Positions 1-9,375 of a stretch of DNA of 64,000 nt are shown here, piece by piece. A program made the position numbers and the translations under genes. Numbering within the stretch: the stretch's first letter is position 1; every line of letters starts with the position of its first letter. A model generated the notes under the pieces. It worked only from the letters and a program-made list of their open reading frames with translations, searched no databases and was not told the origin of the DNA. The stretch is from Paenibacillus sp. (GTDB lineage: Bacteria; Bacillota; Bacilli; Paenibacillales; Paenibacillaceae): NCBI GenBank assembly GCA_023512345.1, contig JAILZT010000002.1, positions 434,001 to 498,000 on the forward strand, read 5' to 3'.

Positions 1-2
1 AA

Positions 3-659
3 TCCCAGAAGATCCTCTGCAGCAGCCCCCATTCCAAAAAAGCCCACTGCCTCAATCACTCCCTTGGCTTATGTATAGGGATGTGCGCGGGCGGAGAGGC
101 GCTTGAGAAGTACAATGAAATTATAGATCGAATCATCGCATTACTGAATGGAACGGATACTAGTATCCTGATCGATATGGAGAATCAAATGAACGAGGCT
201 GCGGAGAAGTATGACTTTGAGACTGCGGCCAAATACCGGGATCTTGCCGGGGCGGTCAGTTCACTGCTACAGAAAGAGAAGGTCATCGGCTTCGCAGAGG
301 AGAACAAAAACATTGTAGTTATGGAGCCTATCAACGATCATACCCTCAAGCTTATTCTTATCAAAGGCAGCCGCATCCTCTTTCGTGCAAAGATTGAAAC
401 GGTGCCTTTAGACCTGCAACAGCTGTATAACGATATACAGTCAGCCATATCAGACAACTTCAGGGATCAATCGCTGGATTCCCCGGGAACCATCAGCCGT
501 CACAAGATCGACGAAGCCCAAATCATCTACAGCTATTTAAAAAACAGCACCGGCAGTTATCTCATCATTCCTGAGGAATGGCTAAACGTAGAGAACCCCA
601 TCGAATTGAATGAAGCCGTTCACGGTCTTTTGAAGAGCTATTTTAATCTCGAGCATTAA
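3..659 (+). CDS. UvrC-like protein with UVR motif, 5' end cut by window edge
   Basis: Frame stays open upstream of the listed ATG (81) to the window edge (SQKILCSSPHSKKAHCLNHSLGLCIGMCAGGEALEKY...), UvrC-like Cys region; UVR motif MENQMNEAAEKYDFETAAKYRD. Confidence 0.75.
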   Translation, partial: SQKILCSSPHSKKAHCLNHSLGLCIGMCAGGEALEKYNEIIDRIIALLNGTDTSILIDMENQMNEAAEKYDFETAAKYRDLAGAVSSLLQKEKVIGFAEENKNIVVMEPINDHTLKLILIKGSRILFRAKIETVPLDLQQLYNDIQSAISDNFRDQSLDSPGTISRHKIDEAQIIYSYLKNSTGSYLIIPEEWLNVENPIELNEAVHGLLKSYFNLEH

Positions 660-1212
660 CTCCATAATGAAGCAGAACAATTCCAGAGGCGAAGCTCCTT
701 GTATCTAGCAGCTGAAGCTTATGACTTGTGACATCTTTAAAAAGAGGCTTGCCCCCACCAACAACCACTGGCGTTAGAAGGAGTAAGTACTCGTCAATCA
801 ACCCTTCATTCGTAAGCTGCTGCACAATCGTGCCGCTCCCAAAAATAGTGATATCAGCACCCTTGCTATCTTTCAGTTTTCTTACTTCCTCAACTAGATT
901 ACCGCTACATAGCTTGGAATTCTCCCAGGAAACTTCTTCTAGAGTGGTTGAAAACACCATCTTAGTCATCTGATTCAATTCTTCAGCCATCAGCCGGGCT
1001 CCTTCAGGAGCATTGGGATTCTTGGCTACCCCAGGCCAGTAACCTTCGAACATCTGATAAGTTAATCTTCCAAAAAGTATCGTGTCAGGATTCATCATCT
1101 CATGCGAGGCTTTGTCCACTTCAGGGTCATGAATAAACCAATCGATCGCTCCGTTCGGGCCCGCATAATAACCATCAATAGAGACACTGTTAAATACAAC
1201 AATCTTCCTCAT
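643..1212 (-). CDS. Dihydrofolate reductase family protein (RibD C-terminal-like)
   Basis: MRKIVVFNSVSIDGYYAGPNGAIDW...GSGTIVQQLTNEGLIDEYLLLLTPVVVGGGKPLF; start placed at the internal Met behind GGGTGA RBS rather than 1251. Confidence 0.85.
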   Translation of the reverse strand: MRKIVVFNSVSIDGYYAGPNGAIDWFIHDPEVDKASHEMMNPDTILFGRLTYQMFEGYWPGVAKNPNAPEGARLMAEELNQMTKMVFSTTLEEVSWENSKLCSGNLVEEVRKLKDSKGADITIFGSGTIVQQLTNEGLIDEYLLLLTPVVVGGGKPLFKDVTSHKLQLLDTRSFASGIVLLHYGVNARD

Positions 1213-1298
1213 ACTGTCACCCTTTCTGGAATGTATGTTACGATGCATCAACGACTGAATCTGTTCCTTTAGATGATATCTCTTTTTGAGAAAACATA

Positions 1299-1339
1299 AA
1301 AGGTGACCCCCTCCTCATTTTTCGAGGAAGCGATCACCA
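1299..1339 (-). terminator. Stem-loop downstream of the SLH mannanase gene
   Basis: AAAGGTGACCCCCTCCTC...GAGGAAGCGATCACC, U-rich tail in minus direction. Confidence 0.4.
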
Positions 1340-1371
1340 TTCTTAGCAAAACTTTGATCTTTGGTTTTGTA

Positions 1372-4300
1372 TTACAAATTTAATAGTCTATAAATCACGA
1401 CCGCCGCTTCTGCACGTGTGGATAATCCATCAGGATTGAACCGGTTGTTGCTTCCGACTACTACGCCTAGACTTGAGGCTAATGCAACACCTTCGGATAA
1501 GGAGGAATGTATAGATGCCGCATCCTCAAACTTCGCTAATGCTGCTGCAGTTTCAGAAGTGTTTTTATAGCCTTTAACCATTTCCAAAGCCCTTGCAGAG
1601 AGGGTTGCCATTTCTGCGCGGCTAATCGTTGCATTTGGCTCAAAAGTCGACGTTGTGCGTCCATTGATGATTCCGGCCTTGGCAGCTGCAGCCACTGAGG
1701 AACCAAACCAATCGCCAGCTTTTACATCATTAAAGGTTGCAACAGCTGATGCATCCTCTAAATGGAATGCTTTTACGATCATTGCAGCGAATTCAGCACG
1801 CGTTACCTTATCATTAGGGGCGAAAAGGCCCGCAGCCTTGCCTTGAACAATGCCTTTGGCAGCCGTGTAACTAATTTCTTTGCCTGCCCATGCTTGAACA
1901 CTGGCCGTATCGCTGAATTCAACTTTATTCTCTACAACGACATAGGTTGAGAATGATTTCCGCTCACTCTCAAAATATTTACCTTCAGCATTGTATTTAC
2001 CTCCATAAAATTCAAGCTTGTTATCCACAATTTTTGCTAATACAAGAAGATCTGTATTCATACCGTCAGCATTAGCTATAGGGAGCTTAACAATGACTGG
2101 CTTAATAAAGGTTACAGGGTTATTCGAAGCATCCAAAAATTCAAAGTTATAAACGTCTGAAGCTACTTTGAAAGTAGTTGCCTTAGCAGCTGTTGAAGGT
2201 GGTAGTTGGTCAATAACCAAAGTTGTATTTCCTTTGAATTGATCTACATCGACTGACAATGTAACTCCGTTGACCTTAACAGCTATCTTATCCATTCCTG
2301 CATCCTTCGCCTGCTGCACAAAAGATAATGGTATGGACACTTCTGTGTTTTTTGATGTCTGATCACCCAACTCCAAAGTAACAATCACCTTAGCTTTTGC
2401 AGCATTTGCATGCACGGCTTGTAATTTGGCATTTAGTTTGTCTGCCTGATCTTTAACCGTTTTGAATAAACTTACAAAAGTCTTCGGATCTAGTTCAAGC
2501 TTCGCCTTATCACCTGTTACTTTTATAGATTTGGAAACATCAATGACTGATGTTTTCTCGATGGCATCCTGCACAGCCTGAGTTGATAGCACTTTATCCA
2601 AGGCTTTGATAATCTCTGTGTCCATCCCCGGTGCAAGCAACAAATTTGGCATTGGAGGAGTTACTGCGACTGGTGCTTGAGGGGTCGCATCTGTTCCAGG
2701 ATTTGGAACAGGAGGTCCTGGAGGCGTCTCCCCCTCTTTTACATAACTTGGAGCTACTTCCGTATAGGGAGCGCTCGTCATAATTAGAAATGTACTCGCA
2801 GCCTTAATATCCTGAATAGATTTAGTATCTCCTACCCACTTGTTGAACTTCATCCCTGGTTTAGGAGGAGTTGCTGTTAGCGTAATCTTTTCCCCAACCT
2901 CGTGGATTCCTGTGACATCCCCGCCCTCAACATACAAATAGGATGCCTTGTCAGTTCTAAATGGCGAAGCTGGCAACCCCTCTTTGTTGTACAGATTTCC
3001 AATAGGAGCATCATTCCAGTTGTATCTTACAGCCACCGGAGCGCTAACTTGTTCCGAAGACACGACTACCTTGTCTCCTTCTACCCGCGCATCAGCCCAA
3101 TAGAACTTGCCGTCTGAGCCGGCGATTGCGAAGCCTTTGAGATTCCCCGATGCATCTAATTGAACGGAATCCAGGCCTGTTTTTACACCTGCCATCAATC
3201 CGGTACCTTTATGATCGAACGATAGAGTAATAGCATTCCCTGTCGTTGTCATGGATTGATAGATTGGACCGGAATACACTACAGGTTGGTTATAGAATTT
3301 ACCCAGGACACTCATTGCACCCCGGATGCCAACATCCTGCTTATTGGTAGGATGAATATCTGCCGGATTTCCCACATCAGTAGTAACCACCAACGTAGTT
3401 CGATCATCATTGAGCACGGTATTTAACTGAGCTTCACGGATAACCGGAAGACCAGGATTTCCATCATCCTGTGCTGGATTGTCTTCGCTTTGAATCGTTC
3501 CGTAGGCAGATATCTGAAAGATTGTAAATGTTAATTGATTATTGTTAAAGGTTGAACGCCAATCTTCGATCAGCTTCGGCAAGGCTTGGTTGTGACGATA
3601 CTCACCCCAGTTGCTTTCTCCCTGATACCATAACACTCCCTTCAGTTTGTAAGGAGCTACAGGAGCGATCATCCCGTTATATAACGCAGTCGGAGAGGTC
3701 GCTATTTCCATATTAACAGCACCTGATCTAATATCGTTCGAAGACTGAACTAATGAAGGCATGGTCTGTAATGTTTCATAGCTGGTCCAATTCTCTGCTT
3801 TTGTACCTCCGACAGCAGAGAATATAATGCCAACAGGAATGCCCGTTTCCTGATTTAATTCGCGGGCGAAGAAATATCCTACTGCAGATAGATTGGCCGC
3901 TGTGTCCGGAGTCGTCACCTGCCACTTGGCTTGACTATCGATCAACGATACAGGATACCGACTTGTTTGTTCAGGAATCGTAATAAAGCGTATATCAGAA
4001 TGGTTAGCATTGCTGATTTCACTTTGTGCATTAGTGGCTTCAGACAATTTAAAGGCCATGTTGGATTGTCCGGATGCAAGATATACATCACCAAAGAGGA
4101 CATTCGTGTAGGTGATTGTCTCCGTTCCATCAGTAACCGTTATCGTATGTTGGCCACCGGCCGGATACACTCCGAGTTCGACCTTCCATTGACCCTTGGA
4201 ATTGGCATTGCTGGTCAAGGTTTTATCGTCGATTACGACGGTCACAGAGGTACCAGGCTCCTGCCAGCCGCTAATTTCAGCTTCTTTATCCCTTTGCAGA

Positions 4301-7300
4301 ATCATATTGCTGCTGAACATAGGGTTCACTAAAGGTTTTCCGATATAAGCAGGCGTAACAGTGTAAGGAATGGTAGTGCTAACCGCTTGGAAGTCTGCAC
4401 TGGATCCGATCTGACGGGCGTATACCTTCAGTTCATACTCGCCCGGTGCAGGCGGAAGCCATATATAAGTAAAACTTTTACTGTATTCGTTCAAATCTGT
4501 CCATTCACCATCGGACTTTTTGACCAGAAAACGATATTCAGCAGCGCTATTAGCTAGCCCCGTAAGCGTAACCGGTACGTCCACAGGTCCGGAAGTGCCT
4601 TCTTCCGTATTCAAATCAACATGGGTTAATAACCCACCGCCACCACTTATCTTGATATAGTCTACATCCATCCATCCCCAGCTATTGGTGATGTCAATGG
4701 TGTTCATCCCTGCCTTCAATTCATACTGGCCCAGTATGGCGTCCTTCCATTCGGAGGTTTCTTTAAACGTATAATCGGCCAATTTCTCATCATTTAGGGA
4801 CACGGTATTTACTTTCGATCCGCCAATTGTTTTGTATCGGATAGAAATTCTATAAGTTCCACCCACAGCCACATCGGCATTAATTCTCAAATTGTCTCCG
4901 CCTGCATCAAAGCCCGTCACAAAGCCGTTACCAGAGTATCCATTCTCTTCTGTAGATACCGTTACGCCCGTTAAGGTCCCCTTCTCCGCCTCATACTTGA
5001 GAGAGCTATACAGATCTTTAGGAAGTTCATCCTTCGTTATCACGTATTCGCTATTGTATACCTTATTAATATGCTCCAGAGAATTCTGTTTGCCGTCTCT
5101 AATAAAATGACCACTCCATGTACTGAAGAAACTCCAATCTGCCTTATAGGACTGCAGCAAATCCGGATCGGGGATTGGACCATTTTCGGCGAGTGCTACA
5201 ACTTTCTTATCATTAACTAAGGACACCACGCTGTCATACTTAGCAATACTTGGGTTATAGTCGCCCTCAGGACTGTAAATATCTACGCTGGCAATATCCA
5301 CGACATCATCACCCGGGTACCATTCTGGACTCTCAGAGTTCCATACCCAGATCAAGTTATTCAGCTTATGCACATTCGTCAAACGATCGTACACCAGATG
5401 GTACAGTTGCTTAGTCGCTTCTGGTCCTTTGGATCCCCACCAGAACCATCCACCTTGCGCTTCGTGGAGCGGTCTCCATAGAACAGGAACGTTCGCATCC
5501 TGAAGACGCTTCAGTTGTACAGCAATAGCATCGATATCCCTTACAAGCAGCTGGTAATCCTCTGAATCTGGGTTATCCATCGCATACTTTACATCAAAGC
5601 TGGTTGCATATTCGTAGAAACCTCTCCACCATTCTTTTTCCGGCACGTCATAAAGACCTTTCGGTGCGTTCCAGTGCCATGCGAGGGCAACTATCCCCCC
5701 CTGCTGGTACCATCCGATCATCTTTTCAACTTCTGTTGAGGTAGCCCCACGTTCCACTCGGGAAGGTGTATAGTCGATGAGATCCGAACTGAAAATAGCT
5801 GGATACTTACCCGTCTGTTCATGAATCCATTCGACCTCTTCCAGATTTTGCTGACCGGAAATAATATTCTTTCCATAACGGTCCACCATGTAATTAATCA
5901 GCGCTCTTGCTTCCGGTGTAGCGTTCGGATTCACAAGCGAGCTTTCAATATCATGAGCCTGCGCCTCAGCTGCAGGAGTCAGCTTAACATAATCGATATT
6001 GTACCAACCCCAATGAGGTTTGAACTCGATGGTATTCTCGCCGACGTTCAGCATAGCCTTGCCACCTGATACCTCTTTGAACTCAGTCGTGGGTTCAAAA
6101 TGGACTTCACTTGTTTCACCATTCACCACCATTTGGCTGAACTTATCCCCATATGGAGCACTGAAACCAACCGCAATGTCATACATTCCTGCGGCAGTCG
6201 CATTATACGTGAGTTTTAGTGAGCCCTCTTGCTTAAAATTCGCATAACCTGTTCCAGAGAACCCAGTTCCCGAAGTGCCTATCGTAACATCTCCCGTCAT
6301 TATTCCATCCTCTGCTTCCAACTTACTGCTGACAGCAGGCGGGTTGGCAAGTTCAACCTTAATGTATTCAATACCATAATAGCCCCACTCTCGCGTGAAT
6401 TTAACCGTATTCGTACCGGCATTCAGCATGACTTTGCTTGCCAGTTTCTCATTTACCACGGTTCCTTCTGCAGGAGCATCAAGCGTGATTCCCCCGACGC
6501 CCATGTCATTGACAACCAGACCGGTATTTTTACTCCCGTAACCACTTGGAATATAGTAGCCTACGCTCAACTTATAAAGATCTGCCTTGTCCACGTCAAC
6601 ATTGAATGTTGCAGTACCGTCTACATCTGTAGAGTTTGGATCCTCACTATAAAAGAAGGATACATAACCTTCACCGGCGTAAAGGTCATCCCCATCTTGC
6701 GGGGTAGCGCGCTTTTCAACCCCGTAGCCATTCAGGACCGCGTCTTTGTAGGTAACTACAGTTACGCTCGCCCCTGGAGGAGGCGTTATTGGAGGAGTAA
6801 CCACTTCCCCTCTAAGCTTTAACCGTACATTATCCAAGTAGATCGGACCACTGTACGTCAGCGCCGAGTTTTTAGCCAACTGCACAACGAATTGTTTTTG
6901 TGTTAATGCCGCCGAAATGGAAGCGGTCTCATGAATCACAACGTATTCGTTATTGTTAATGGCTGTCTTCTCAACTTCAGAAATCGTCCGTTCGCTGAAT
7001 CCCAGATTTGCCCACGGTCCATTCATAGCCGTACCTACCGCGAATTTCCCTCCGAATGAAGCGGGTACATACACGTCGTAAGTTACAGATTCATAGCTAC
7101 CAACCGCAGCGGCCAGCTCTACAGTCAGTGCCGCCTCTTCCCACTCGGAATCACCGCCCAAGGGTGCATAATCAGTATTTATCTTAAGAGAATATGAGTT
7201 GCCTTGGACCGATAAATCCTGACTTACGGATAATGGATCTATTGCTGCAAAACCCTCGCCCCACCCTTTATTCCAGCCCTTCGTTGTACCCTCTTCGAAA

Positions 7301-7431
7301 TCGTAGACAATGTCGGCTGTAGTCTGCGCACTTGCTACTGGTTTAGGTGGAACAAACAATGAACCTAACAATGAACCTAACAAAGAAAAACATAATAGTA
7401 TCGAAATTTTTCTTTTATTCCATTGCGACAC
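1372..7431 (-). CDS. Multidomain secreted, SLH-anchored enzyme: N-terminal CBM27-like region, CBM35-like modules, GH26 beta-mannanase, CBM35-like, SGNH/sialate O-acetylesterase-like domain, three SLH domains
   Basis: Signal peptide; GH26-like block VNPNATPEARALINYMVDRYGKNIISGQQ...PLHEAQGGWFWWGSKG; esterase block FGDVYLASGQSNM...VLWYQGESNW; C-terminal SLH motifs (ITRAEMATLSARAL, STRAEAAVVIYRLL). Confidence 0.88.
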   Translation of the reverse strand: MSQWNKRKISILLCFSLLGSLLGSLFVPPKPVASAQTTADIVYDFEEGTTKGWNKGWGEGFAAIDPLSVSQDLSVQGNSYSLKINTDYAPLGGDSEWEEAALTVELAAAVGSYESVTYDVYVPASFGGKFAVGTAMNGPWANLGFSERTISEVEKTAINNNEYVVIHETASISAALTQKQFVVQLAKNSALTYSGPIYLDNVRLKLRGEVVTPPITPPPGASVTVVTYKDAVLNGYGVEKRATPQDGDDLYAGEGYVSFFYSEDPNSTDVDGTATFNVDVDKADLYKLSVGYYIPSGYGSKNTGLVVNDMGVGGITLDAPAEGTVVNEKLASKVMLNAGTNTVKFTREWGYYGIEYIKVELANPPAVSSKLEAEDGIMTGDVTIGTSGTGFSGTGYANFKQEGSLKLTYNATAAGMYDIAVGFSAPYGDKFSQMVVNGETSEVHFEPTTEFKEVSGGKAMLNVGENTIEFKPHWGWYNIDYVKLTPAAEAQAHDIESSLVNPNATPEARALINYMVDRYGKNIISGQQNLEEVEWIHEQTGKYPAIFSSDLIDYTPSRVERGATSTEVEKMIGWYQQGGIVALAWHWNAPKGLYDVPEKEWWRGFYEYATSFDVKYAMDNPDSEDYQLLVRDIDAIAVQLKRLQDANVPVLWRPLHEAQGGWFWWGSKGPEATKQLYHLVYDRLTNVHKLNNLIWVWNSESPEWYPGDDVVDIASVDIYSPEGDYNPSIAKYDSVVSLVNDKKVVALAENGPIPDPDLLQSYKADWSFFSTWSGHFIRDGKQNSLEHINKVYNSEYVITKDELPKDLYSSLKYEAEKGTLTGVTVSTEENGYSGNGFVTGFDAGGDNLRINADVAVGGTYRISIRYKTIGGSKVNTVSLNDEKLADYTFKETSEWKDAILGQYELKAGMNTIDITNSWGWMDVDYIKISGGGGLLTHVDLNTEEGTSGPVDVPVTLTGLANSAAEYRFLVKKSDGEWTDLNEYSKSFTYIWLPPAPGEYELKVYARQIGSSADFQAVSTTIPYTVTPAYIGKPLVNPMFSSNMILQRDKEAEISGWQEPGTSVTVVIDDKTLTSNANSKGQWKVELGVYPAGGQHTITVTDGTETITYTNVLFGDVYLASGQSNMAFKLSEATNAQSEISNANHSDIRFITIPEQTSRYPVSLIDSQAKWQVTTPDTAANLSAVGYFFARELNQETGIPVGIIFSAVGGTKAENWTSYETLQTMPSLVQSSNDIRSGAVNMEIATSPTALYNGMIAPVAPYKLKGVLWYQGESNWGEYRHNQALPKLIEDWRSTFNNNQLTFTIFQISAYGTIQSEDNPAQDDGNPGLPVIREAQLNTVLNDDRTTLVVTTDVGNPADIHPTNKQDVGIRGAMSVLGKFYNQPVVYSGPIYQSMTTTGNAITLSFDHKGTGLMAGVKTGLDSVQLDASGNLKGFAIAGSDGKFYWADARVEGDKVVVSSEQVSAPVAVRYNWNDAPIGNLYNKEGLPASPFRTDKASYLYVEGGDVTGIHEVGEKITLTATPPKPGMKFNKWVGDTKSIQDIKAASTFLIMTSAPYTEVAPSYVKEGETPPGPPVPNPGTDATPQAPVAVTPPMPNLLLAPGMDTEIIKALDKVLSTQAVQDAIEKTSVIDVSKSIKVTGDKAKLELDPKTFVSLFKTVKDQADKLNAKLQAVHANAAKAKVIVTLELGDQTSKNTEVSIPLSFVQQAKDAGMDKIAVKVNGVTLSVDVDQFKGNTTLVIDQLPPSTAAKATTFKVASDVYNFEFLDASNNPVTFIKPVIVKLPIANADGMNTDLLVLAKIVDNKLEFYGGKYNAEGKYFESERKSFSTYVVVENKVEFSDTASVQAWAGKEISYTAAKGIVQGKAAGLFAPNDKVTRAEFAAMIVKAFHLEDASAVATFNDVKAGDWFGSSVAAAAKAGIINGRTTSTFEPNATISRAEMATLSARALEMVKGYKNTSETAAALAKFEDAASIHSSLSEGVALASSLGVVVGSNNRFNPDGLSTRAEAAVVIYRLLNL

Positions 7432-7497
7432 GGGCTTACCTCCCTGATATTTTTTTGTCCATCGCCGATTTTAAACGGGATGTCTTCTCCATTCTAC

Positions 7498-7512
7498 ATT
7501 GAAGCGTTTTCA
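7498..7512 (+). promoter_or_regulatory. Candidate catabolite-responsive element (cre)
   Basis: ATTGAAGCGTTTTCA matches WTGNAANCGNWNNCW at 14 of 15 positions, 67-81 bp upstream of the mannanase start. Confidence 0.4.
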
Positions 7513-7658
7513 TAAACAATATAAGTTAGGGAAATTTTTGAATAATTTATGTTTGGTGAACATAACAAAATAGGTTTTTTGTTATGTTACATAGAGGATG
7601 AAAACTTATATATCATAACAAAATAACTAAAATTATTATGTTCGTGTTTCTTTCACAT

Positions 7659-7848
7659 GGGGCTGGGGGATGCTTGGGGTAGGGGCGGATGCGGGGGCTG
7701 GGGTACGTGATGCGGAATATGCGGGGGATCAGGGGAGTGTAGGGATTGTAGAGAATGTTTTTGGGGATGGGGGGATACGCTATGGATGGGAGCCGGGGAA
7801 TGTGGGATATGCTGGATATGTTGGATATGCGGGATATGCGGGAATGCG
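7659..7848 (+). repeat. G-rich low-complexity tract with G-quadruplex motif and 9-bp tandem repeats
   Basis: GGGGCTGGGGGATGCTTGGGGTAGGGG at 7659-7685; GGATATGCT GGATATGTT GGATATGCG GGATATGCG GGAATGCG at 7805-7848. Confidence 0.8.
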
Positions 7849-7936
7849 TATGTGTAGTAGGTGGGCAGATAAGTTCATCCACGTCAAAACGATTTAGTAA
7901 CTAACTTTGGGTATTGTATCAAACTCGGGAGATTCT

Positions 7937-8118
7937 TACGGACTCAGGTGACCCTATTTGATTAAAATACTCACATTCCGCATGCATACGGACTCAGATG
8001 CACCTATTTAGGCTAAAAGGGCTTAATTACGGCTTGTGAAGAACAAATAACGTCTTCTGAGTCCGCATGGACTTCAAGTCAGCCATTTGTGCAACATTAA
8101 GGGCTCTGGAGTCCGTAA
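7937..8118. repeat. Four-unit palindromic intergenic element, copy 1
   Basis: CGGAC cores at 7939 and 7989 (direct, 50 bp apart); inverted GTCCG cores at 8061 and 8111 (50 bp apart). Confidence 0.8.
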
Positions 8119-8282
8119 GCAGTTTGATCCCTTGGGTTCGGCGGCTGGCTAGTTACATTTATTTTAGTTACTATAGAATATTTCAGCACTTACATAAGCG
8201 TATGTATTCAGTTATACTTTTTCCAGTTAGATTACTTCTACATTAATCGCCGGGTACCCAATACTAAGGAGGATATTCATAC

Positions 8283-9200
8283 ATGAGAACTATGAAACTA
8301 GGAACCAGTAGTTTAGAGGTGCCGGTTGTTGCAGTCGGCTGCATGCGTATAAATTCGCTGGACAAGAGTGAGGCGGAGCAATTTGTTCAAACCGCTCTCG
8401 ATGAGGGTGCAAATTTCTTTGACCATGCCGATATATACGGTGCTGGTGCCTGTGAGGAAATATTCGCGGATGCCATCCATATGAATGAAAGTATTCGTGA
8501 AAAGATCATTCTACAATCTAAATGTGGCATTCGGCAGGGAATGTTCGACTTTTCTAAAGAACATATTCTAGATTCAGTTGATGCTATCTTGAAGCGCTTG
8601 AGAACCGATTACCTGGATATTCTGCTTCTGCATCGTCCAGATACATTGGTAGAACCAGAAGAGGTAGCCGAAGCTTTTGATCTTCTTGAAAGTTCCGGAA
8701 AAGTGCGGCATTTCGGCGTTTCCAATCAGACTCCTATGCAGATCCAGTTACTAAAGAAATTCGTGAAGCAGCCACTTGTTGCCAATCAGCTCCAGTTAAG
8801 CATCACTAACGCCAACATGATCTCCCAAGGATTTAATGTGAATATGGAGAATGAAGCCGCCGTTAACCGTGATGGCCTCATATTGGATTATTGCAGACTG
8901 AATGATATCACGATTCAGCCTTGGTCTCCATTTCAGTATGGATTCTTTGAAGGCGTTTTCCTTGGAAGCGACAAATTCCCCGATTTGAATCAAAAGATCG
9001 ATGAAATCGCCAGTAAATATGAGGTAAGCAACACGACAATTGCTATCGCGTGGCTGTTGCGCCATCCTGCACACATGCAACCGGTCATAGGCACCATGAA
9101 TATTGATCGGTTAAAGGATTGCATTCAAGCTGGCGATGTCCATCTCACTCGCGAAGATTGGTATGCGATCTACCGTGCAGCAGGTAATGTACTTCCCTAA
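8283..9200 (+). CDS. Aldo/keto reductase family oxidoreductase
   Basis: MKLGTSSLEVPVVAVGCMRI...FFDHADIYGAGACEEIF...LDILLLHRPD...KVRHFGVSNQTP; RBS AAGGAGG. Confidence 0.92.
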   Translation: MRTMKLGTSSLEVPVVAVGCMRINSLDKSEAEQFVQTALDEGANFFDHADIYGAGACEEIFADAIHMNESIREKIILQSKCGIRQGMFDFSKEHILDSVDAILKRLRTDYLDILLLHRPDTLVEPEEVAEAFDLLESSGKVRHFGVSNQTPMQIQLLKKFVKQPLVANQLQLSITNANMISQGFNVNMENEAAVNRDGLILDYCRLNDITIQPWSPFQYGFFEGVFLGSDKFPDLNQKIDEIASKYEVSNTTIAIAWLLRHPAHMQPVIGTMNIDRLKDCIQAGDVHLTREDWYAIYRAAGNVLP

Positions 9201-9226
9201 ACATATCGTATGAATAAACCGTTAAA

Positions 9227-9273
9227 GATAAAGTAACCTCCAATCTTCATTGGACAGAGGTTGCTTTATTTTT
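9227..9273 (+). terminator. Rho-independent terminator
   Basis: GATAAAGTAACCTC...GAGGTTGCTTTATTTTTTT. Confidence 0.7.
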
Positions 9274-9375
9274 TTGCAGAAAAGTATTCCTATGTATACT
9301 GCGGGAAGGAAATCAGTCTTAGCCAAACGAATATTAGTAAAGCTCACACTTTATGACCGGAGGGAATTAAACTTT

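Noticed and set aside
1655-1950. Small plus-strand ORFs over the SLH region
   Set aside because: Antisense to repetitive SLH codons; no independent evidence.
6229-6822. 197-aa plus-strand ORF
   Set aside because: Antisense inside the mannanase gene, no family resemblance and no convincing ribosome site; explained by codon bias of the real gene.
7613-7882. 89-aa minus-strand ORF in the G-rich tract
   Set aside because: Low-complexity translation of repeats (Pro/Ile/Ser-rich), no RBS; reported only as a repeat feature.
7937-8118. Insertion sequence with transposase
   Set aside because: No transposase ORF in or next to the element; retained only as a non-coding repeat.
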